64,000 bases of DNA from Synechococcales cyanobacterium GL140_1_metabinner_5_sub (GTDB lineage: Bacteria > Cyanobacteriota > Cyanobacteriia > Cyanobacteriales > Chamaesiphonaceae): the NCBI GenBank assembly GCA_025359065.1, contig JANYHM010000059.1, positions 109,045-173,044 on the forward strand. Reading direction: 5' to 3'. Below, piece by piece: positions 1 to 9,618 of this stretch. The translations under genes were made by a program, and so were the position numbers. Within the stretch, counting starts at the first letter, position 1; every line of letters starts with the position of its first letter. The notes below the pieces were generated by a model. The model was not told the DNA's origin. It ran no database searches and saw nothing but the letters and a program-made list of their open reading frames with translations.

Positions 1-1196
1 TTGTTGCTGGAGGCACCACCGCTGCGAAAAATTGAGAGCGGGACTGAAGATAACCTGACTGACTCGGTATTAAACTTTTCAATCAACATCACTGTATCCG
101 AAAAAATTCGATATTCTTCGCTAAAAATACTGGTAGCGTTGATTTTATTAATAAAGCCGGGATGCACCATGGCAGTATGAGAGATCTGAAGAAAATGATC
201 CTGATAAGTAACATGCTCTGCCAAACTGTTTTTAGTCATCTCGATCGGCTCTCTAGCCATTCGCCCATTTTGTAAATTGACTTTAAGGATACTGCGCATG
301 TGGTTATCCTCAAAATGCGCAATATTCAAGAATTCTAGACCATGTGGCTCAAATAGTAAATCATCGGCATTGAGGTGTAAAACATGGCTGCCAGTGGCTA
401 GTTTAGTACCTTTATTCATCGCATTATAAATGCCAGTATCTGGCTCACTGATCCAATAATCAATGTAGTCATTATATTTGGCAATAATTTCTAAAGTGCG
501 ATCGGTAGAACCACCATCAATAACAATGTACTCCAAATATTCATAAGATTGATTAATCACCGATTGAATAGTTTGTTCTAAATATTTTTCGCCGTTATAA
601 ACAACTGTGACGATCGATAATAGTGGCCGTGCTGGATCGGCATCTTTAAATAAGCCCTTAGTGCGCAGACCGCCTTGAGGCACATCAGGTAGAGATAAAC
701 TTCCACCATCAAATTCTCGCTGAATAGTTGGGACTCGATCAGTTAAATTGGCCGTGGTAGCATAACCCGGATCAATTTTATCTAGATCTGGCAAGATAAA
801 TGGATGAGGATCCTGGGTATAGAAATGGGTGAGACTAGTCCAGTTTCGGCCAATCAAGAAATGCGCTGGCAACACTTCAACACCCTGCTTGAGCATTTTT
901 AGGCCGGGATCGCAGAGATAGATAATTAGCTTGTGACGTTCTTGATTGCGATTGGCCAACAGCATCTGTTCTGTCCAGCCAAAATCCCATAATTCTTGAT
1001 GAAAAATAGTCTCTTGTGCTGCCCAGCGCACATCAACGTCATAGATCTTATTTTTGGCCTTGCCCACTAAGGCACAAACCCCCACCCAACCACGCATGGT
1101 CGAATCAGGATGGGGTTCGATCGACAGAATTTGCTCTAGCTGAATCGCCGAACTTAGGCTGTTAATAAAAGTCAGTAGCAGGGTAGTGTTTTGCAT
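1..1196 (-). CDS. Family 2 glycosyltransferase, C-terminus cut by window edge
   Basis: The frame is open from an ATG at 1196 to base 1, so the C-terminus lies outside the window. The first ~190 residues are an N-terminal region I do not recognise. A GT-A fold family 2 domain follows: the start strand reads SIVTVVYNGEKYLEQTI, then IDGGSTDRT, SEPDTGIYNAMNKG and the acidic nucleotide-sugar motif HLNADD. The SEPDTGIY block is typical of WcaA-like transferases that build exopolysaccharide or O-antigen chains. The stop codon of the upstream GT4 gene (1197-1199) abuts this ATG with no gap, so the two are almost certainly cotranscribed and coupled. The acceptor sugar cannot be told from sequence. Confidence 0.88.
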   Translation of the reverse strand, partial: MQNTTLLLTFINSLSSAIQLEQILSIEPHPDSTMRGWVGVCALVGKAKNKIYDVDVRWAAQETIFHQELWDFGWTEQMLLANRNQERHKLIIYLCDPGLKMLKQGVEVLPAHFLIGRNWTSLTHFYTQDPHPFILPDLDKIDPGYATTANLTDRVPTIQREFDGGSLSLPDVPQGGLRTKGLFKDADPARPLLSIVTVVYNGEKYLEQTIQSVINQSYEYLEYIVIDGGSTDRTLEIIAKYNDYIDYWISEPDTGIYNAMNKGTKLATGSHVLHLNADDLLFEPHGLEFLNIAHFEDNHMRSILKVNLQNGRMAREPIEMTKNSLAEHVTYQDHFLQISHTAMVHPGFINKINATSIFSEEYRIFSDTVMLIEKFNTESVRLSSVPLSIFRSGGASSN

Positions 1197-2300
1197 TTAC
1201 TCAAGCAGGACTTTCTCATAAATATCCACGGTATCGTGTAGCATCCCAGCTAAGGCAAACTTTTCTTGATACCGCTCATAACCTTTTTGGCCATAAGCGG
1301 CTAACAAAACGGGGTCAGCCAGCAGTTGATCAATACTCTCTGCCAAAGCATTAGAATCCTTTGGCGGTACAATAAAACCAGTCAGACCATGAACAACCTG
1401 TTCTGGAATCCCCCCCACATTAGTCCCTACAATTGGTTTCCCCAGAGCCATTGCTTCAGCACAAACCAAACCAAATGGTTCTTGAAGAGAGGGAAGTACA
1501 AAAATTTTCATTAAATATAACAAGTTGTGCAAGTCGGCCACATATCCAGCAAATACCACATGTTTTGAGATTCCTAGATCTATTACCATCTGATGCAATT
1601 CGCTTTCTAGCTCCCCTTCTCCCGCAATTATTAGTTTAATCTCAGGATGTCGATCGATCAACTGTGCTACAGCTAAGATTAGATACCTTAAACCTTTGGC
1701 TTCGCTAAGTCGTGCTGCTGTACCGATCGTAATTTGAGTAGCCGAATTCAAGGAAAACTGCTCGGTAAGCTCGGCAATACGGTACATGTTTGGCTTAGTT
1801 TCGGCTACGCCATTGTAGATCAAAGTGGTTTTATGAACTTTGAGACTGTGTACTCCCAATAATTCTAATTCGGACTGAGAAACTGCAATAACCTGGTTGG
1901 CAAACCAATTACAAAAAAAGGCGGCTAGCCGATAACTGATGGGACTTTGACGACCATGGTAGCCATGCACCGTAAAAACCACTGGGACTCTGGGTAAAAA
2001 AAGCTTCACCAACAAAATCAACTCGTGGGCACCATGAACGTGAACAACATCGATCGGTTTCTGGCAGTGAATAGCCAACAAAGATTGGCGAAACTGAGTA
2101 AGACCACCAAGTAGGTTTTGTTCTAAACGAGGAAATTCGAGATAGGGAAACTTCGCATCCCGAAACGGCTTTGCCCCCAAACCATCTGGAGCTAACAGCG
2201 AAATATGATATTGCTGCTGCAAGTTATTCATTAAACTAAAAGCCTGCTTTTCAGTCCCACCAAGATTCATATAGGGTAAAACATACAAGATGTGCTTCAT
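1197..2300 (-). CDS. Family 4 glycosyltransferase (GT-B fold)
   Basis: Retaining GT4-type transferase, probably acting at the inner membrane face on a polysaccharide. The chosen start gives MKHILYVLPYMNLGGTEKQ, the usual opening of the family with the acceptor-side GGTEK loop. The C-terminal half carries the donor-binding signature EPFGLVCAEAMALGKPIVGT, with the paired glutamates of the EX7E motif. The frame stays open upstream to an ATG at 2438, but those 46 extra residues do not look like the family, so I prefer 2300. No strong Shine-Dalgarno is visible at either start. Its stop touches the ATG of the family 2 transferase, forming a two-gene unit. Confidence 0.88.
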   Translation of the reverse strand: MKHILYVLPYMNLGGTEKQAFSLMNNLQQQYHISLLAPDGLGAKPFRDAKFPYLEFPRLEQNLLGGLTQFRQSLLAIHCQKPIDVVHVHGAHELILLVKLFLPRVPVVFTVHGYHGRQSPISYRLAAFFCNWFANQVIAVSQSELELLGVHSLKVHKTTLIYNGVAETKPNMYRIAELTEQFSLNSATQITIGTAARLSEAKGLRYLILAVAQLIDRHPEIKLIIAGEGELESELHQMVIDLGISKHVVFAGYVADLHNLLYLMKIFVLPSLQEPFGLVCAEAMALGKPIVGTNVGGIPEQVVHGLTGFIVPPKDSNALAESIDQLLADPVLLAAYGQKGYERYQEKFALAGMLHDTVDIYEKVLLE

Positions 2301-2486
2301 GGTGAGGCGGTCTTCCAAGACTGAAAATTCAGTGGGGCTGAGTTGTACAGAAGAAATTTGCATACAGGCAGAAGACTGCACCAAAATTATATTCAATAGC
2401 AAAAGGTCGCCAAACGAGATTCTATCAGAAAGAACCACAGATTAACGACCTCACCAGTCTGATCACAAAGCTAGGGTGATGTCAGG

Positions 2487-2816
2487 TTATGCAGCGCTAG
2501 TAAAAACTTGGATTTGTTTAATTGCCCGAATGCAAGCTGGGCAGTCACAGCCAAATTTCTTAATGGCAGCATCACTTTCCTCATCTGTAAAGATGACACC
2601 TGCATCAAAATCAGAGCCGATCGCCTTAGCCTTCATCGCCAATTGAACGTTCGGGCGAGCTTGAGTTACACAATATTTTTTATTGTGTTGATCTAAGCAA
2701 AGAGTGCTGTCTTTCTTTTGAGGTTGAGCAGCCGGAGTACCAGCATGGCTCGATAGTGGCAGGAACAAGCCTACAACTGTTGGCATTGTAAGTAATGTCA
2801 GAAACAGTTTTTTCAT
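2487..2816 (-). CDS. Small exported protein with CDCPAC motif
   Basis: A protein of 109 residues starting at MKKLFLTLL; an upstream in-frame start at 2873 would place 19 residues ahead of an obvious signal peptide, so I reject it. The signal runs to about LSSHA (residue 25). The mature part has a CX8C pair (CLDQHNKKYC) and, near the C-terminus, CDCPAC, which could bind a metal or form disulfides in the periplasm. Function unknown. It stands alone between the glycosyltransferases and topA. Confidence 0.7.
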   Translation of the reverse strand: MKKLFLTLLTMPTVVGLFLPLSSHAGTPAAQPQKKDSTLCLDQHNKKYCVTQARPNVQLAMKAKAIGSDFDAGVIFTDEESDAAIKKFGCDCPACIRAIKQIQVFTSAA

Positions 2817-3103
2817 AGTCAAGGTTTTAGGTTGAATTTTTAAATAAACATTGAGGAAGCCACACAGCCACACGTTCGCAAAACTTCACTCAATTATAAG
2901 GGCAAATGCCGATCTTCCCTCAGTTCACCATACCCTGATTCTGGGTCAATCTAACAGTATGCCATAGCCCGAAAAGCTCTTGTGCTGGTAGAGTCTAGTT
3001 TTCATCAATATCTCGGGTGTTTGTAAAAAATCTTTAAGATGTACTTGACAAATTGCAGAATTTATTCCAGCTTGAATAAGCAATCCTCCTTAATATCGCC
3101 TTT

Positions 3104-5803
3104 ATGACCATTCTTGTCATTGTCGAGTCGCCGACTAAAGCCCGCACCATCAGTAAGTTTCTACCTAGTGGCTATCAAGTCGTGGCTTCGATGGGGCATG
3201 TGCGCGATTTGCCTTCCTCTGCCGACGAGATTCCCGCAGAGTTCAAGAAAGAAAAATGGTCTAACTTGGGAATCAATGTGGCTCAAGACTTTGAACCGCT
3301 ATATGTGATTCCCAAAGACAAGAAAAAGATTGTTCAAGAACTGAAGACTGCTCTGAAGAATGCTGACGAATTGATTCTTGCCACAGACGAAGACCGAGAA
3401 GGGGAGAGCATTAGCTGGCATTTGCTACAGTTACTCAAGCCTCGGGTACCTGCCAAGCGGATGGTGTTTCACGAAATTACCAAAGAAGCGATCAAAAAAG
3501 CTTTGAGCAATTGCCGTGAGATTGATGAAGACGTAGTGCACGCTCAAGAAACCCGCCGGATTCTCGATCGACTAGTAGGCTACACTGTGTCACCGCTACT
3601 CTGGAAAAAAGTTTCTTTTGGCCTCTCCGCCGGTCGAGTTCAATCAGTAGCTGTGCGGCTAGTGGTGAACAAAGAGCGGCAACGGCGCGCCTTTCGCACC
3701 GCAGAATATTGGGATCTGAAGGCGGTTCTACAACAGGTTAAAACCGACTTTGAAGCCAAGCTAATGACTTTGGATGGAGTTAAAGTAGCTACTGGTGCTG
3801 ACTTTGACCCGAACACTGGCCAGCTTTTGGCAGGGAAGAAAGTAGCCTTGCTGGATGGTGCTGCCGCCGAAAAACTCAAAAGCGACTTACAGGGCAAAGC
3901 CTGGACAGTGGCAAATCTAGAAGAAAAACCCGTTACTCGCAAGCCGTCGCCGCCTTTTACCACCTCCACAATGCAGCAAGAGGCCAACCGCAAGCTGCGA
4001 CTCTCGGCCAGAGATACCATGCGCACCGCCCAGAAGCTCTATGAGCAGGGTTATATTACCTACATGCGTACAGATTCGGTAAATCTTTCTAATCAGGCGA
4101 TCGAGGCCGCCAGAAGCTGTGTAGAGCAAATGTATGGTGCCGAGTATCTCAGCCCTCAGCCCCGCCAATACACCACCAAGTCTAAAGGTGCGCAAGAAGC
4201 TCACGAAGCGATTCGACCAGCGGGCAGTACTTTTCAAACTCCCAAGCAAACTGGCTTAAAAGAACGGGAGCTAGCTCTCTACGACATGATCTGGAAGCGG
4301 ACAGTGGCTTGTCAGATGGCTGATGCACGCCAAACCCAGGTTATTGTAGATATTCAGGTAGAAAAAGCTGGTTTTCGTTCCAGCGGCAAACGCATTGATT
4401 TCCCTGGCTACCTGAGAGCTTATGTAGAAGGTTCAGATGATCCAGATGCAGCGATCGAAGACCAAGAAATTATTTTGCCTGCTCTCAAAAAAGGCGATAA
4501 GCCCACCTGTAAAAAGCTGGACGCGATCGATCACCAAACCCAACCGCCAGCCAGATACACCGAAGCATCTTTGGTAAAGACCTTAGAAAGTGAAGGCATT
4601 GGGCGGCCTAGTACATATGCCAGCATTATTGGCACCATTATCGATCGGGGCTATGTGATGCAGCAGAGCAATGCCTTGGTGCCCACCTTTACGGCTTTTG
4701 CGGTGACGGCGCTATTAGAAAATCATTTTCATGAATTGGTAGATATAGGCTTTACTGCCCGCATGGAGCAGACTCTAGATGATATTTCTACCGGTGGAAC
4801 TGCTTGGCTACCATATTTACAAAAGTTCTATTTGGGTGAGGATGGCCTAGAAACTCAGGTGAAGGCTAAGGAAACTCAGATCGATGCTACTACGGCGCGG
4901 ACGATCGAGCTAGAAAACCTGGATGTGAAGATCAAAATCGGCAAGTTTGGTGCCTACATTGAATCCGAGCAGGGCAATGCTTCGATTCCTACTGATCTAA
5001 CTCCGGCAGATTTGGCTCCTGAGACGATCGAGCTGTTGCTGAAGCAAAAGAGCGGTGAGATGGATGTGTTGGGCTATCACCCAGAAACTGGTGAGCCGAT
5101 CTACGCCAAGCTCGGCCCTTATGGCCCTTACGTGCAGCTTGGGGTTAAAACTGAGGATGGCAAGAAGCCAAAGCAAAGTTCTTTGCCTAAGGGAGTGCAG
5201 ATGGCCGATGTGACGGTGGAATTGGCCGTTGGTCTGTTGGCTTTACCTCGTAAATTGGGTGAGCATCCCGAGACTGGTGGCAAGCTGCAAGCTGCACTGG
5301 GTCGCTTTGGTCCTTACATTTTGCATGATCAGGGTAAAGATGGTAAAGAATATCGATCGCTGAAGGCTACTGATGATGTGCTGACAGTGACTTTTGAGCG
5401 GGCGGTGGCGCTGTTGGCTGAGCCAAAAGCAACGCGAGGCAACCGTAAAGCTAAAGAACCACTGCGCAAGCTGGGTGTGCATCCAACTGATAACGAGCCA
5501 ATTAATATTTTTGAAGGGCCTTATGGTAACTACATTAATCATGGCAAGGTGAATGTCAGTATTCCAGAAGGAGAAACCCTAGAATCAGTTTCCTTAGAAA
5601 CAGCTTTGACCTTGTTGGCAGCAAAGCAGCCGGCGAAAAAAGGTAAAGGCTCAAAGGCAGCGGCTAAGTCTACTGGAACTGCCAAAAAAGCAACGGCTAA
5701 GAAAACTCCAGCCGAGAAAGTGCCAGCTAAAAAGACCGTAGCTAAAAAGACTGGGACTAAAAAAACCACTAAAAAAATTGCCGCTGAAAAATCTGCTGGC
5801 TAA
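3104..5803 (+). CDS. topA: DNA topoisomerase I (type IA)
   Basis: Relaxes negatively supercoiled DNA by single-strand passage. The Toprim domain opens the protein (LVIVESPTKARTISKFL) with its acidic DEDREGE cluster near residue 95. The catalytic tyrosine is Y320 in GYITYMRTDS, matching Y319 of E. coli TopA. In place of C4 zinc fingers, the C-terminal third (from ~residue 610) holds several glycine/tyrosine repeats of the topoisomerase C-terminal repeat type (for example KFGAYIES, PYGPYVQL, RFGPYILH, PYGNYINH). The last ~55 residues are Lys/Ala/Thr-rich and probably disordered, as in other cyanobacterial TopA proteins. Length 899 residues. It stands alone on its strand. Confidence 0.97.
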   Translation: MTILVIVESPTKARTISKFLPSGYQVVASMGHVRDLPSSADEIPAEFKKEKWSNLGINVAQDFEPLYVIPKDKKKIVQELKTALKNADELILATDEDREGESISWHLLQLLKPRVPAKRMVFHEITKEAIKKALSNCREIDEDVVHAQETRRILDRLVGYTVSPLLWKKVSFGLSAGRVQSVAVRLVVNKERQRRAFRTAEYWDLKAVLQQVKTDFEAKLMTLDGVKVATGADFDPNTGQLLAGKKVALLDGAAAEKLKSDLQGKAWTVANLEEKPVTRKPSPPFTTSTMQQEANRKLRLSARDTMRTAQKLYEQGYITYMRTDSVNLSNQAIEAARSCVEQMYGAEYLSPQPRQYTTKSKGAQEAHEAIRPAGSTFQTPKQTGLKERELALYDMIWKRTVACQMADARQTQVIVDIQVEKAGFRSSGKRIDFPGYLRAYVEGSDDPDAAIEDQEIILPALKKGDKPTCKKLDAIDHQTQPPARYTEASLVKTLESEGIGRPSTYASIIGTIIDRGYVMQQSNALVPTFTAFAVTALLENHFHELVDIGFTARMEQTLDDISTGGTAWLPYLQKFYLGEDGLETQVKAKETQIDATTARTIELENLDVKIKIGKFGAYIESEQGNASIPTDLTPADLAPETIELLLKQKSGEMDVLGYHPETGEPIYAKLGPYGPYVQLGVKTEDGKKPKQSSLPKGVQMADVTVELAVGLLALPRKLGEHPETGGKLQAALGRFGPYILHDQGKDGKEYRSLKATDDVLTVTFERAVALLAEPKATRGNRKAKEPLRKLGVHPTDNEPINIFEGPYGNYINHGKVNVSIPEGETLESVSLETALTLLAAKQPAKKGKGSKAAAKSTGTAKKATAKKTPAEKVPAKKTVAKKTGTKKTTKKIAAEKSAG

Positions 5804-5948
5804 AATTTTTGGGAGGTTCTGGAATTGCTTGATCGACCACTGTATTGAAAATTGAATGAATTAGCTGGAGAGGAATTCTAGGCCGTGGCATCCCGCTCCA
5901 AAAGATTTCATTTCAACATCCTGCTTAATCACAAAACTAAATATAGTT

Positions 5949-6302
5949 ATGAAAACTCTGCGTGTTTTACTCGTAGCCTCTGTTGTCACTGCCTCTAGCC
6001 TGTTGGGTTCAATCTCTGCCAAGGCATGTGGCGATGAAGCCAGTACTTATCAAGGCGGCGGTTACACTGTTTCGATCGGCCAAGAAGGCAGCTACTACGG
6101 CTGCAATTCTAAAAATCAATGCCTAGAAATTGCCCAGTATGCTTCAGCTACCCAAGGTCAATATATTTGGGAAAACAAAGGCACCTCCTACAGCATGACT
6201 CCCATTACAACTCAAGAAGGTGCCTACCGGCTCAGAGTTGTTGATGCTCGTAACCGGGTCTTAGTGAGTAAGATCGTCAAGCCAGTAATCGATGCCCACT
6301 AA
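5949..6302 (+). CDS. Small exported protein of unknown function
   Basis: A protein of 117 residues. A clear signal peptide ends near SISAKA (residue 26), and the mature protein begins with CGDEAS. There are three cysteines in the mature part (CGDE, YGCNSKNQCLE), suggesting a disulfide in the periplasm or outside. The remainder looks like a small beta-rich domain. A strong hairpin terminator follows 12 bases after the stop. I do not recognise the family. Confidence 0.72.
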   Translation: MKTLRVLLVASVVTASSLLGSISAKACGDEASTYQGGGYTVSIGQEGSYYGCNSKNQCLEIAQYASATQGQYIWENKGTSYSMTPITTQEGAYRLRVVDARNRVLVSKIVKPVIDAH

Positions 6303-6314
6303 AATTGGGCAATA

Positions 6315-6353
6315 AAAAAAGAGAGGTTAGGCAATACCTAACCTCTCTTTTTT
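6315..6353. terminator. Bidirectional intrinsic terminator
   Basis: A perfect inverted repeat with an 11-bp GC-containing stem (GAGAGGTTAGG / CCTAACCTCTC), a 5-base loop, and A-run/T-run tails of at least six on each side. It lies between the converging stop codons of the exported protein (6302) and the CPBP protease (6367), so it can serve both strands. Confidence 0.92.
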
Positions 6354-6366
6354 CCTGTTAAAATTC

Positions 6367-7932
6367 TTAACCAGCTAGCAAATACAAAGTCAAAAGCGAT
6401 CCGCCATTCCATAAGCTATGGACTAACATCGAAGCCAATAAATTTCCGGTTCGGTAATAAATATAAGCTAAAATGCTTCCCAGGACTGCCAATGGCAATA
6501 CTTCCGAGACACTAAGATGAGCAACGGCAAAAATTAAGCCGCTGAGACCGATCGATTGCCACACTGAAAAATAACGAGTGAGAGAGGGAAACAAAAATCC
6601 CCGAAACAAATATTCTTCAAACAAGGGAGCAGCAAATGCGGCGGTGATCATAAATATGAAAAAAGCCCAGCTATCGTTATTTTCTAATAGTAAAGATAAC
6701 AGTGGATTGCTGCCGCCCTTGCCCTGCCAGATTTTATCGTTAATCACCGAAACTAACAGCACGATCGGGGTGGCCACTAAATAACCGCCAATGCCCCACT
6801 GCACCCAGTTTTTACCTTTAAAACTAAACCATTCAGCATTGATCGGCTGATAGGAAGCGATCGATAGGTGTAAGAAGGCAATCATGGCGATCGCTAATAC
6901 TCCATAGCTTACCAAAATAAAGGCAGCGTTTTCTAACAGGCTGGCATGTTGCCGATCCCAGCCGCTAGCTCTAATTACAATGCTAAAAAATTGCGGGATT
7001 ATTAGTTGGCCAATGATAAAAAAGCCCAACATTACTTGCCAAATAGTTTCCCAATTCCAAGGTACCGATGGTAAATGAGGTTCATTGGTAATTACCTGAC
7101 CCATCGCGTCAGTCCGCAGCATGACCATGCCTTCTGTGCGAGGTGGATTCAAATCTCCTCGCCGTTGCCAGAGCTGAGCTATACCCCACCATAGACCTAG
7201 ACCAATTCCTAAAATTACACAGCCGCCGCGAATAATGCCCATGGTAGCTAGGCGATAAACCGAACCGGTAGCAGCGCTGATTTGCTGCGATTCCAGCGTT
7301 TTGAGCTTGGCAGTGGCAGATTGTTTGATATAGAGTTGTTTGAGTGATTGATATCTAAACCAGCCCTGCAAGTTTTTGGTAATAATGCTTTCGGCTATTG
7401 CTGGGACTGGTTTTTCGGCTATCCAGAGTTGGTTGAGCACTTCGGCAGTAGTGGCGATCGCCGACCCAGGGATATCGCGCTCAATTTGTTGCCAGAGTTG
7501 TTGAGCCGCGATCGGCTGTTTTTGAACGGCTTGGATTAATCCCAAATCTAGGTTAATTTCTTGCAGATTGTGATTGGCTTTCTGAAAAGCATCAGATTCT
7601 GGGGTGCGTTGGGCTGGACTGGTGGTAGCGGGCAGCCTTTTTTGCAGTTCATCAGCGGTGTCACGGGCGGTTGTGCGGGCTTCTTGATATTGGGTTTTTG
7701 CTAGGTTGACAGCTTCTTTGCCAATCAGCGAATCATAGAGTGCCGGGGGAATAGTGGGATCTGCTGCTAGGGTGGAACCCTGGAGCATAATGTTAGTTTG
7801 ATATAAGTTCAATTTTCCGGCTACTTGTGGTTCGTTCCAGCTTCCTAGTAGCGCTGAAGAAATAAATAAACCTACGATCAGGGACAAGACCGTGAGCACG
7901 ATCTGCCGCACTGTCAAACTTACACTTTGCAT
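6367..7932 (-). CDS. CPBP family intramembrane metalloprotease (CAAX protease-like)
   Basis: Integral membrane protein of 521 residues. The C-terminal Abi/CPBP domain carries the glutamate pair and arginine of motif 1 (FEEYLFRGFLFP), motif 2 histidine (AVAHLSVSE) and a third conserved block (HSLWNG). Ahead of it lie an N-terminal anchor (residues ~8-30), a ~190-residue helical extracytoplasmic-looking region rich in Gln/Ala, and several further membrane helices. Such long N-terminal extensions are common in cyanobacterial members. The substrate is unknown; the family includes prenyl-protein proteases and bacteriocin-immunity proteins. Confidence 0.9.
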   Translation of the reverse strand: MQSVSLTVRQIVLTVLSLIVGLFISSALLGSWNEPQVAGKLNLYQTNIMLQGSTLAADPTIPPALYDSLIGKEAVNLAKTQYQEARTTARDTADELQKRLPATTSPAQRTPESDAFQKANHNLQEINLDLGLIQAVQKQPIAAQQLWQQIERDIPGSAIATTAEVLNQLWIAEKPVPAIAESIITKNLQGWFRYQSLKQLYIKQSATAKLKTLESQQISAATGSVYRLATMGIIRGGCVILGIGLGLWWGIAQLWQRRGDLNPPRTEGMVMLRTDAMGQVITNEPHLPSVPWNWETIWQVMLGFFIIGQLIIPQFFSIVIRASGWDRQHASLLENAAFILVSYGVLAIAMIAFLHLSIASYQPINAEWFSFKGKNWVQWGIGGYLVATPIVLLVSVINDKIWQGKGGSNPLLSLLLENNDSWAFFIFMITAAFAAPLFEEYLFRGFLFPSLTRYFSVWQSIGLSGLIFAVAHLSVSEVLPLAVLGSILAYIYYRTGNLLASMLVHSLWNGGSLLTLYLLAG

Positions 7933-8026
7933 AATCCACCACTATTAGCCAACCACCCCATTATTCCACGGGATTGACCTATGACCTGTTTATGGCAGCA
8001 GGTCTTTTGTTAGAATTTAGAAACCC

Positions 8027-8926
8027 CTATTTTTCTGGCGGCTTGCCTTGTAACATCGCTGATAATAGAGCCTGCGATTCGGCATCGAGAGCATTGAATG
8101 CAGAGCTGCTGCCTCTTTTACGTGTTCTTCTGGCAATGTCTGGAGTTTGGCTATTTACTGTGACCGGCGGTTTGATTGGTGCTTTGACCTCTAGGTTTTT
8201 GAATGATTGGTGGTCAGCTTTTTTAGGCTGCTCCAGATCAATTTTCGGGGCAATTTCTGGAGTCTGAATATTGGCCTCTGTCGCAGTTGGTGGTTTAGCC
8301 TTAGATACTTGCTTCTGGCCTTTTTTCTGCTTCTTTGGACAAAGTGCTGGCGTACTGCCATGCACCATTGCTGATAATACAGCTTGAGATTCCGCATCGA
8401 GAAAATTAAATAATCTGCCGGTGCCAGCGCCTTTTTTGTGTTTCTTTTTGCCAAAGGCCGCATCCCGAGCTTTGCGGGAGCTAGATTCGATATTGTTGAC
8501 TAGCTGTAAAGCTGAGAGCCATTCCGCTCCAAAACCGCCAACAGTAAGCTGCTGTGCCCGATCGGAGGTAGCCACCAAAACACGGGTTTTTAGACGGGCA
8601 TCAGTTCTGTGAGCAGCGCAGAATTTTTCGATGTAAGTATCGGCGGTTTCTTTGTACTCAGTGTAATAGATCGAAACGTTAGGGGTTAGTATTTCGGTGA
8701 CAGATGGGGTGTCTCGGTTATGAGCATCGAATACTACGGTGGTAAAGTAGCCTTCAAAGGAGCTGAAGTTAATGAGCTGCTCAATTAGCCTGTTGCGAGC
8801 CACTTCCAACTCTTCGCCGTTGGTCTGTTGCAGCGGAGTCTCTTCGTTGGGATATAGGTCTTTCCAGGCACCGATGACGTTGTAACCGTCAACGAGCAAA
8901 ATGACTTCTTGCCGTTTGGGTGCCAT
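8027..8926 (-). CDS. NYN domain protein (YacP/Rae1-like RNase) with duplicated C-terminal motif
   Basis: Residues ~8-170 form a NYN/PIN-like nuclease domain of the YacP type: ILLVDGYNVIGAW at the start, VVFDAHNRD in the middle, and VATSDRAQQ with the second acidic strand. Bacterial YacP/Rae1 proteins are ribosome-associated endoribonucleases, so an RNA-cleaving role is inferred. The ~120-residue tail is Lys/Pro/Gln-rich and contains two copies of a ~20-residue motif (LDAESQAVLSAM and LDAESQALLSAM), the second at the extreme C-terminus. It is the last gene of a leftward operon with trpF, 38 bases apart. Confidence 0.87.
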   Translation of the reverse strand: MAPKRQEVILLVDGYNVIGAWKDLYPNEETPLQQTNGEELEVARNRLIEQLINFSSFEGYFTTVVFDAHNRDTPSVTEILTPNVSIYYTEYKETADTYIEKFCAAHRTDARLKTRVLVATSDRAQQLTVGGFGAEWLSALQLVNNIESSSRKARDAAFGKKKHKKGAGTGRLFNFLDAESQAVLSAMVHGSTPALCPKKQKKGQKQVSKAKPPTATEANIQTPEIAPKIDLEQPKKADHQSFKNLEVKAPIKPPVTVNSQTPDIARRTRKRGSSSAFNALDAESQALLSAMLQGKPPEK

Positions 8927-8964
8927 AACTGATGGGGCTGTAGCGTGGGGAGTTAACTTCTATA

Positions 8965-9597
8965 TTAAGATTGTTTGCGAACTTCCGCGAGTAAATCTTG
9001 AACTAAGTTGAGGTCTTTGATACCAGGACTGACTTCTACGCCGCTAGAAAGATCGATGCCGTTAGGGTGAAGCTGGCCGAGGGCGATCGAAATATTGCCA
9101 GGATTTAGCCCTCCAGCTAAGAACCAGGGAATAGCAGGCTGGAAATCCAGCGACTGCCAGTCTAATGTTTGACCAGTGCCGCCCAGGGCTTGGGGATGAT
9201 AGGCATCGAGGAGCAGCGTATCTACAATTGGACTGTAGGTTTGGATGGTGTGGAGGTCTTGGGTGGTGCGTACTCGCCAAGCTTTAATTATTTCTTGATC
9301 GGGCAATTGCTGCCGCAGGTTCTGGCAATATTCTAAAGATTCTTGACCATGTAGCTGGATAGAACCGAATCCAGCGGCTTTGGTGCTGTTCACTAAAATT
9401 TTTAAGTCCTCATCGGCAAAGACTCCGATGCAGTTTACTTGGCGTTGCAGTTCTGGCACCAAGGCTTGCCGATTTGCTGGGGAGACATAGCGGGGAGATG
9501 CGGCCACGCAGATAAATCCTAGATCAGTCACGCCAGAGTTGGCGATCGATCGGCCCTGTGCCAATTGAGTAATTCCGCAGATTTTGATGCGCAGCAT
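8965..9597 (-). CDS. trpF: Phosphoribosylanthranilate isomerase
   Basis: Converts N-(5-phosphoribosyl)anthranilate to the carboxyphenylamino-deoxyribulose phosphate in tryptophan synthesis. A TIM barrel of 210 residues with the family marks: catalytic cysteine in KICGIT at residues 5-10, FICVAASPRYVSP, IQLHGQE, the aspartate in LLLDAYHP, and the phosphate-binding FLAGGLNPGN and IDLSSGVEVSPG. Located downstream of a small Cys-pair protein (21-base gap) and upstream of the NYN RNase gene; no other trp gene is in the window, as expected for cyanobacteria with scattered trp genes. Confidence 0.97.
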   Translation of the reverse strand: MLRIKICGITQLAQGRSIANSGVTDLGFICVAASPRYVSPANRQALVPELQRQVNCIGVFADEDLKILVNSTKAAGFGSIQLHGQESLEYCQNLRQQLPDQEIIKAWRVRTTQDLHTIQTYSPIVDTLLLDAYHPQALGGTGQTLDWQSLDFQPAIPWFLAGGLNPGNISIALGQLHPNGIDLSSGVEVSPGIKDLNLVQDLLAEVRKQS

Positions 9598-9618
9598 GAT
9601 TGGTATTGGTGGTAAGTG

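Noticed and set aside
3041..3075. TTGACA upstream of topA as a -35 element
   Set aside because: No acceptable -10 box at 16-18 bases spacing, so a promoter cannot be supported.
7970..8003. GACCTG...CAGGTC hairpin downstream of the NYN gene
   Set aside because: The T-run lies on the wrong strand for the leftward operon, so it is not called a terminator.
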